This document shows positions 39,961 through 42,892 of a stretch of 42,892 bases of DNA, piece after piece (positions within the stretch are counted from its first letter, which is position 1; every line of letters begins with the position of its first letter). The translations under genes were made by a program, and so were the position numbers. Origin of the DNA: a virus; the IMG/VR virus record IMGVR_UViG_3300009506_000070, positions 1-42,892 of that record, one strand, 5' to 3'. The notes beneath the pieces were generated by a model. The model saw only the letters and a list, made by a program, of their open reading frames with translations, searched no databases and was not told the DNA's origin.

Positions 39961-40764
39961 ATGAAACCTTGCAGAAAATGCGGATCAACAGAACGCTACC
40001 CAAGTGGAAGGTGCAAGCAGTGCGCACTATCAGCAAACCGCGAGCGGGCAAAAGAAAAACCGGATGCGGTAAAAGCCACGCGGGATGCTTGGCGCAAAAA
40101 GAACGCCGCGCGCATTTACCAATTGAACAGGGCGTGGATTGAGCGAACTGGATGGGTTGCGCCGAAGCCGCCGAAGCCACCGAAGCCGCCGAAGCCGCCG
40201 AAGCCGCCGAAGCCACCGAAGCCGCCGAAGCCGCCGAAGCCGCCGAAGCCGCCGAAGCCACCGAAGCCACCGAAGCCGCCGAAGCCGCCGATAACGGAGC
40301 GCCCATGCAGAAAATGCGGGGCTATTGATAGATACACCAATGGCTTATGCAAACCGTGCTCAATCGCTGCACACCGTGAATACAACGAAAAGAACGCCGA
40401 TAAGGTAAAAGCGAACCGCGATAGGTACATGGCGGAAAACGCCGATAAAATCCGCAGGCAGCGTCAGAACAGGCGCGCAAGGCTTGCGGGTGCTGGTGTA
40501 TTGTCGGAAGGTATATGCGAGGCGCTGCATGTCATACAGGCGGGCCGTTGCGCCTGTTGCGGTAAGCCGCTAGGAACTGATTACGATTTAGACCACATCA
40601 TGCCGCTTGCCCTGGGCGGGCTTAACGTGGATGAAAATATGCAGCTATTAACAGCGCGCTGCAATGGGCGCAAGCTGGCGAAACATCCCGAGGATTACGC
40701 AAAAGCGCAGGGATTCTGCTATTGGCCGCCGCGCGATTGGGCAAGTGTTACACGCGCACGATAA
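39961..40764 (+). CDS. HNH endonuclease with duplicated zinc ribbons and a PKP linker
   Basis: A 267-residue protein. ATG 39961 is preferred because it directly precedes the first zinc ribbon; the 25 extra residues from 39886 come from repeat DNA. Ribbon 1 is PCRKCGSTERYPSGRCKQC and ribbon 2 PCRKCGAIDRYTNGLCKPC, each followed by similar basic helices, so one unit was duplicated. Between them is a Pro-Lys-Pro tract of 43 residues. The HNH domain follows: CACCGKPLGTDYDLDHIMPL, ALGGLNVDENMQLLTARCNG. It is probably a homing-type nuclease. The ribosome site is weak. Confidence 0.82.
   Translation: MKPCRKCGSTERYPSGRCKQCALSANRERAKEKPDAVKATRDAWRKKNAARIYQLNRAWIERTGWVAPKPPKPPKPPKPPKPPKPPKPPKPPKPPKPPKPPKPPKPPKPPITERPCRKCGAIDRYTNGLCKPCSIAAHREYNEKNADKVKANRDRYMAENADKIRRQRQNRRARLAGAGVLSEGICEALHVIQAGRCACCGKPLGTDYDLDHIMPLALGGLNVDENMQLLTARCNGRKLAKHPEDYAKAQGFCYWPPRDWASVTRAR
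40162..40290 (+). repeat. 9-base repeat encoding (PKP)14-P
   Basis: Fourteen copies of a CCGAAGCCG-type unit with occasional CCA for CCG, all in frame. The encoded Pro-Lys-Pro chain should be an extended, positively charged polyproline-type linker. Such microsatellites change length by slippage. The other-frame reading gives Gly/Phe repeats and is a shadow. Confidence 0.92.
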
Positions 40765-40790
40765 AAAAAAACCCGGCGTGTTGGGCCGGG
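40763..40790 (-). terminator. rho-independent terminator of the right-end minus-strand array
   Basis: On the minus strand CCCGGC and GCCGGG form a 6-base stem with a 7-base loop, followed by nine T residues. It is 10 bases past the stop codon of the 20-residue peptide gene and lies between the convergent HNH gene and the microgene array. Confidence 0.85.
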
Positions 40791-40800
40791 CTGAGTTGGG

Positions 40801-40863
40801 TCAATCCCCCGGCGGCGGGCCGCGCAGGATCAGCACAAAAAAAGCAATAACGGCGTAGATCAT
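40801..40863 (-). CDS. 20-residue membrane micropeptide
   Basis: The ATG overlaps the stop of the 73-residue gene (ATGA). The peptide is MIYAVIAFFVLILRGPPPGD: one short hydrophobic helix followed by Arg and a Pro/Gly tail. The tiling and the terminator ten bases later suggest that it is translated. It could insert in the inner membrane; the function is unknown. Confidence 0.45.
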   Translation of the reverse strand: MIYAVIAFFVLILRGPPPGD

Positions 40864-41081
40864 GCTTTTACCCCCATCCATGCGGCATATTCTTCGCCGG
40901 TCAGATAGATTATCGATTCGCCGCGGCTCCAGAACGGTAGCGCTACCCACCCACCACCACAAGGGGACGGCTCCCTGCAGTTTCCGTAAATTTGCGCGCG
41001 CCGGTGTGTCGTGTAAATTTTCTCGCGCGGATGGATGACGCGGGCGGTCCCTCTGCCGTATTTTACAATTGTGTATTGCAT
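40860..41081 (-). CDS. small hypothetical protein of the right-end array
   Basis: A 73-residue protein with GACTGAGGAG and an 8-base spacer before the ATG, supplied by leader repeat copy a. It begins MQYTIVKYGRGTARVIHPRE and is basic and beta-rich. The C-terminal segment (LTGEEYAAWMGVKA) is helical. No domain is recognised. Confidence 0.65.
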   Translation of the reverse strand: MQYTIVKYGRGTARVIHPREKIYTTHRRAQIYGNCREPSPCGGGWVALPFWSRGESIIYLTGEEYAAWMGVKA

Positions 41082-41230
41082 GATTGTGACTCCTCAGTCT
41101 GTTGTGCCCTGGTCGGCGGTGCGCTGACCGCAATGGCGCGCCTTGTTCCTTTCTTGCGGTTGCCGGCGCATACGTCAACACGCCACATTGCGCCGCCTTG
41201 CAAGACTGGCTCTAGTCTGATTGTTTGCAT
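41063..41230 (-). CDS. 55-residue hypothetical protein containing a leader repeat
   Basis: The ATG lies two bases after the upstream stop, and the frame overlaps the next gene by 19 bases. It begins MQTIRLEPVLQGGAMWRVDV. Its C-terminal part (AVSAPPTRAQQTEE) is encoded by leader repeat copy a, so here the repeat is translated. A GGGGG stretch upstream is a weak ribosome site. It may be a genuine gene whose end was formed by the repeat, or simply an open leader frame. Confidence 0.45.
   Translation of the reverse strand: MQTIRLEPVLQGGAMWRVDVCAGNRKKGTRRAIAVSAPPTRAQQTEESQSCNTQL
41090..41126 (-). repeat. leader repeat copy a (divergent)
   Basis: Plus-strand core CTCCTCAGTCTG, then TTGTGCCCTGGTCGGCGGTG and CGCTG. 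It differs from the other copies by one base (GTTGTG for GTTGCG) and diverges after CGCTG. Read on the minus strand it ends with the ribosome site GACTGAGGAG of the gene at 41081. Confidence 0.85.
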
Positions 41231-41232
41231 GA

Positions 41233-41490
41233 TTATCTACCCCCTTTAGGGACCATCACAAATGCGTAACCCGTATCAAGTCCGCCTTGTACCAAGTCGC
41301 TGTATTTGTCCCATCCCATCTTGGTCATGAGCGCATCCGCAGCACACTTGTGGTTCTGTTCGCCGCTGAGCGCGTCATCCCATTCGATGGTGATGTACAG
41401 CCCACTTCCTGATGTAGCTTTAACACGCGATCCGCGATAGTTAGTCGGGCCAATATATTTGGTGATGATTGCTTGTCTGATGTAACTCAT
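41233..41490 (-). CDS. small hypothetical protein of the right-end array
   Basis: An 85-residue protein with the GACTGAGGAG ribosome site of leader repeat copy b. It begins MSYIRQAIITKYIGPTNYRG and contains SRVKATSGSGLYITIEWDDA, a beta-rich pattern seen in short phage accessory proteins, with the C-terminal half helical. The function is unknown. Confidence 0.7.
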   Translation of the reverse strand: MSYIRQAIITKYIGPTNYRGSRVKATSGSGLYITIEWDDALSGEQNHKCAADALMTKMGWDKYSDLVQGGLDTGYAFVMVPKGGR

Positions 41491-41500
41491 TTTTAATAGA

Positions 41501-41548
41501 CTCCTCAGTCTGTTGCGCCCTGGTCGGCGGTGCGCTGTGCCGTGATGC
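41501..41548 (-). repeat. leader repeat copy b
   Basis: Plus-strand CTCCTCAGTCTGTTGCGCCC, then TGGTCGGCGGTGCGCTGTGC and CGTG. It is identical to copies d and e over about 48 bases. It lies just upstream of the start codon at 41490 on the minus strand and abuts the stop of the 37-residue frame. Confidence 0.9.
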
Positions 41549-41662
41549 TCAAATGCCCCAGATGTTGCGCCCGCGACAGCGCTTTACTACCGACTGCCGG
41601 GGATTCAGAGCGTTGTGTACACAATAGGCAAACAACTCTGCATACGATTCAAAGTATCTCAT
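41549..41662 (-). CDS. 37-residue hypothetical microprotein
   Basis: Found only as a short frame: the ATG at 41662 lies eight bases after GAGGAG of leader repeat copy c. It begins MRYFESYAELFAYCVHNALN and ends with a basic stretch (VVKRCRGRNIWGI). No domain is recognised. The leader and the spacing are the same as for its neighbours, which is the main support. Confidence 0.5.
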   Translation of the reverse strand: MRYFESYAELFAYCVHNALNPRQSVVKRCRGRNIWGI

Positions 41663-41670
41663 GTTGTAGG

Positions 41671-41728
41671 CTCCTCAGTCTGTTGCGCCCTGGTCGGCGG
41701 GGCGCTGTGCCGTGCTGCTGTTATGCTG
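41671..41728 (-). repeat. leader repeat copy c
   Basis: As in copies b, d and e but with GGCGGGGCGC for GGCGGTGCGC. It extends further, through CGTGCTGCTGTTATGCT, matching copy d over about 57 bases. It lies upstream of the start codon at 41662. Confidence 0.9.
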
Positions 41729-41761
41729 CCACGCTGGCGTATTGACCAAGCCGGAGATCGG

Positions 41762-42331
<570 letters not shown>

Positions 42332-42338
42332 TGTTTGT

Positions 42339-42396
42339 CTCCTCAGTCTGTTGCGCCCTGGTCGGCGGTGCGCTGTGCCGTGCTGCTGTTATGCTT
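42339..42396 (-). repeat. leader repeat copy d
   Basis: A full copy including CTGCTGTTATGCT at its far end; the stop codon of the 56-residue gene (42389) lies in that end. Read on the minus strand it supplies the ribosome site of the gene at 42331. Confidence 0.9.
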
Positions 42397-42559
42397 GCGT
42401 GAACCCGGCCAGCATCAATTCTCCCGCTACTCTGTCCGCGTGTTGTTGATCCAGACAATAAATCCTGATCATGTCATCCCCTTGATATAGGACTACATCA
42501 TAAACGCAGGAGTCATCACTAAGCCGCTCTTCCAGCACCTTGAATATTTGTTTCCCCAT
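42389..42559 (-). CDS. 56-residue hypothetical protein, first of the right-end array
   Basis: The ATG at 42559 lies nine bases after GAGGAG of leader repeat copy e. It begins MGKQIFKVLEERLSDDSCVY and is acidic, with a beta-alpha pattern (DVVLYQGDDMIRIYCLDQQ). The stop falls in leader repeat copy d. It is the first gene of the array after the upstream AT-rich region. No domain is recognised. Confidence 0.6.
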   Translation of the reverse strand: MGKQIFKVLEERLSDDSCVYDVVLYQGDDMIRIYCLDQQHADRVAGELMLAGFTQA

Positions 42560-42568
42560 GATTTTTTA

Positions 42569-42621
42569 CTCCTCAGTCTGTTGCGCCCTGGTCGGCGGTG
42601 CGCTGTGCCGTGCTGCTATGG
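42569..42621 (-). repeat. leader repeat copy e
   Basis: Identical to copies b and d over about 48 bases, ending in CGTGCTGCTATG. Its bases 42602-42613 (GCTGTGCCGTGC) are also the left arm of a 12-base inverted repeat with 42719-42730. Confidence 0.9.
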
Positions 42622-42730
42622 GTAGGTATATTATAGATATTATATGATATTAGATAATAAGTTATATCAATACTTATTATGCGTAAGTATTAGCACTCGC
42701 TCACCAGGTAACAACACCGCACGGCACAGC
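42602..42730. repeat. 12-base inverted repeats flanking an AT-rich core
   Basis: GCTGTGCCGTGC (42602-42613) and GCACGGCACAGC (42719-42730) are perfect inverted repeats. Between them is an AT-rich segment of about 105 bases that holds its own 8-base inverted repeat, AATACTTA/TAAGTATT (42669-42691). The array promoter probably lies here on the minus strand; an origin of replication is also possible. Confidence 0.6.
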
Positions 42731-42754
42731 ACAGCACAGCACAGCACAACACAG
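42725..42754 (+). repeat. CACAG pentanucleotide repeat
   Basis: Six units, CACAG x4, CACAA and CACAG. The repeat continues the right arm of the 12-base inverted repeat and probably arose by slippage from it. Short directly repeated units beside an AT-rich core are also seen at replication origins; no function is shown. Confidence 0.75.
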
Positions 42755-42892
42755 CCACTATGCGCGGCGCATCTATAGCTGTGACAAATATGTCAGTAAG
42801 CACTCACTAATATTAGTAACTACTCACTATCGCGCCGCGCCGCGCGCCTGGCGGGGGCGGGTAAATTCTTCAAGCTAATCAACGGACAAGAC
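42731..42892. other. right-end intergenic region
   Basis: Together with 42560-42730 this makes a stretch of over 300 bases without a gene. It holds the CACAG repeat, the operator-like TGACAAATATGTCA (42782-42795), the perfect palindrome ACTAATATTAGT (42806-42817), and a GC-rich stretch (42831-42860, CGCGCCGCGCCGCGCGCCTG). If the genome is circular this region continues into bases 1-77. No open frame with a ribosome site was found. Confidence 0.5.
42782..42795. promoter_or_regulatory. operator-like palindrome TGAC-N6-GTCA (right end)
   Basis: TGACAAATATGTCA differs from the left-end site at 61-74 by two bases in the spacer. The TGAC/GTCA half-sites and spacing equal those at 24960, 28364 and 30845. 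A TATAGA hexamer lies close by on the minus strand (CAGCTATAGATG), but no good -35 box is at the right distance. Confidence 0.5.

Noticed and set aside
40116-40430. minus-strand Gly-Phe repeat protein
   Set aside because: It is the antisense reading of the Pro-Lys-Pro tract, without a ribosome site.

Overview
The window looks like a complete, or nearly complete, genome of a tailed double-stranded DNA phage. It has an HK97-type head and a long non-contractile (siphovirus) tail. Two lipoproteins with lipoboxes and the general gene types point to a Gram-negative, probably proteobacterial, host; the species cannot be read from the sequence. No integrase, attachment site, tRNA, rRNA, insertion sequence or CRISPR array was found, and no endolysin is recognisable. 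The outer ends may join in a circle: similar palindromes lie in the last ~110 and first ~75 bases, and no gene is cut by either edge.

Layout. 1-900 (minus): two related helix-turn-helix proteins ending at a terminator. 1.27-4.2 kb: HNH nuclease, small and large terminase. 4.2-7.5 kb: small membrane protein, portal, prohead protease, major capsid. 7.5-8.1 kb: inserted HNH homing-type nuclease. 8.2-12.9 kb: a capsid-associated protein, two Rossmann-type enzymes and the head-tail joining proteins. 13.0-22.8 kb: major tail protein, tail-assembly chaperone with a probable -1 frameshift, tape measure, tail tip, glycine-rich fibre and fibre-associated protein. 22.9-23.5 kb: two small membrane proteins (putative holins). 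30.8-23.5 kb (minus): early/replication genes in three transcription units, including family A DNA polymerase, a putative ssDNA-binding protein and a Cas4/RecB-like nuclease. 30.9-39.2 kb (plus): small zinc-binding proteins, an SF2 helicase carrying an intein, VRR-NUC nuclease, TetR-type HTH protein, DNA methyltransferase and primase-helicase. 39.3-40.8 kb (plus): glycine-zipper lipoprotein, zinc-finger protein and a repeat-rich HNH nuclease. 42.6-40.8 kb (minus): an array of tiny genes, five of them preceded by the same ~50-base leader repeat.

Most genes overlap by ATGA, GTGA or TAATG junctions, implying translational coupling in long operons. Several genes lie in gaps and were found only by reading short frames: 2340-2516, 4238-4384, 31141-31236, 40801-40863, 41063-41230, 41549-41662 and 42389-42559.

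The most unusual features are: (1) an intein inside the DE/CH motif of the helicase, whose central region carries an EDxHD (Vsr-like) homing endonuclease gene in a different reading frame, while the intein frame stays open throughout; (2) a set of TGAC-N6-GTCA operator-like palindromes, three of them over near-identical early promoters; (3) the repeated leaders of the right-end microgene array; (4) accessory domains inserted into virion proteins (an Ig/Fn3-like domain in the head-tail connector, a six-bladed beta-propeller in a tail protein, a beta-rich module in the tail hub); and (5) a repeat-flanked AT-rich region at the right end that could be a promoter or origin.
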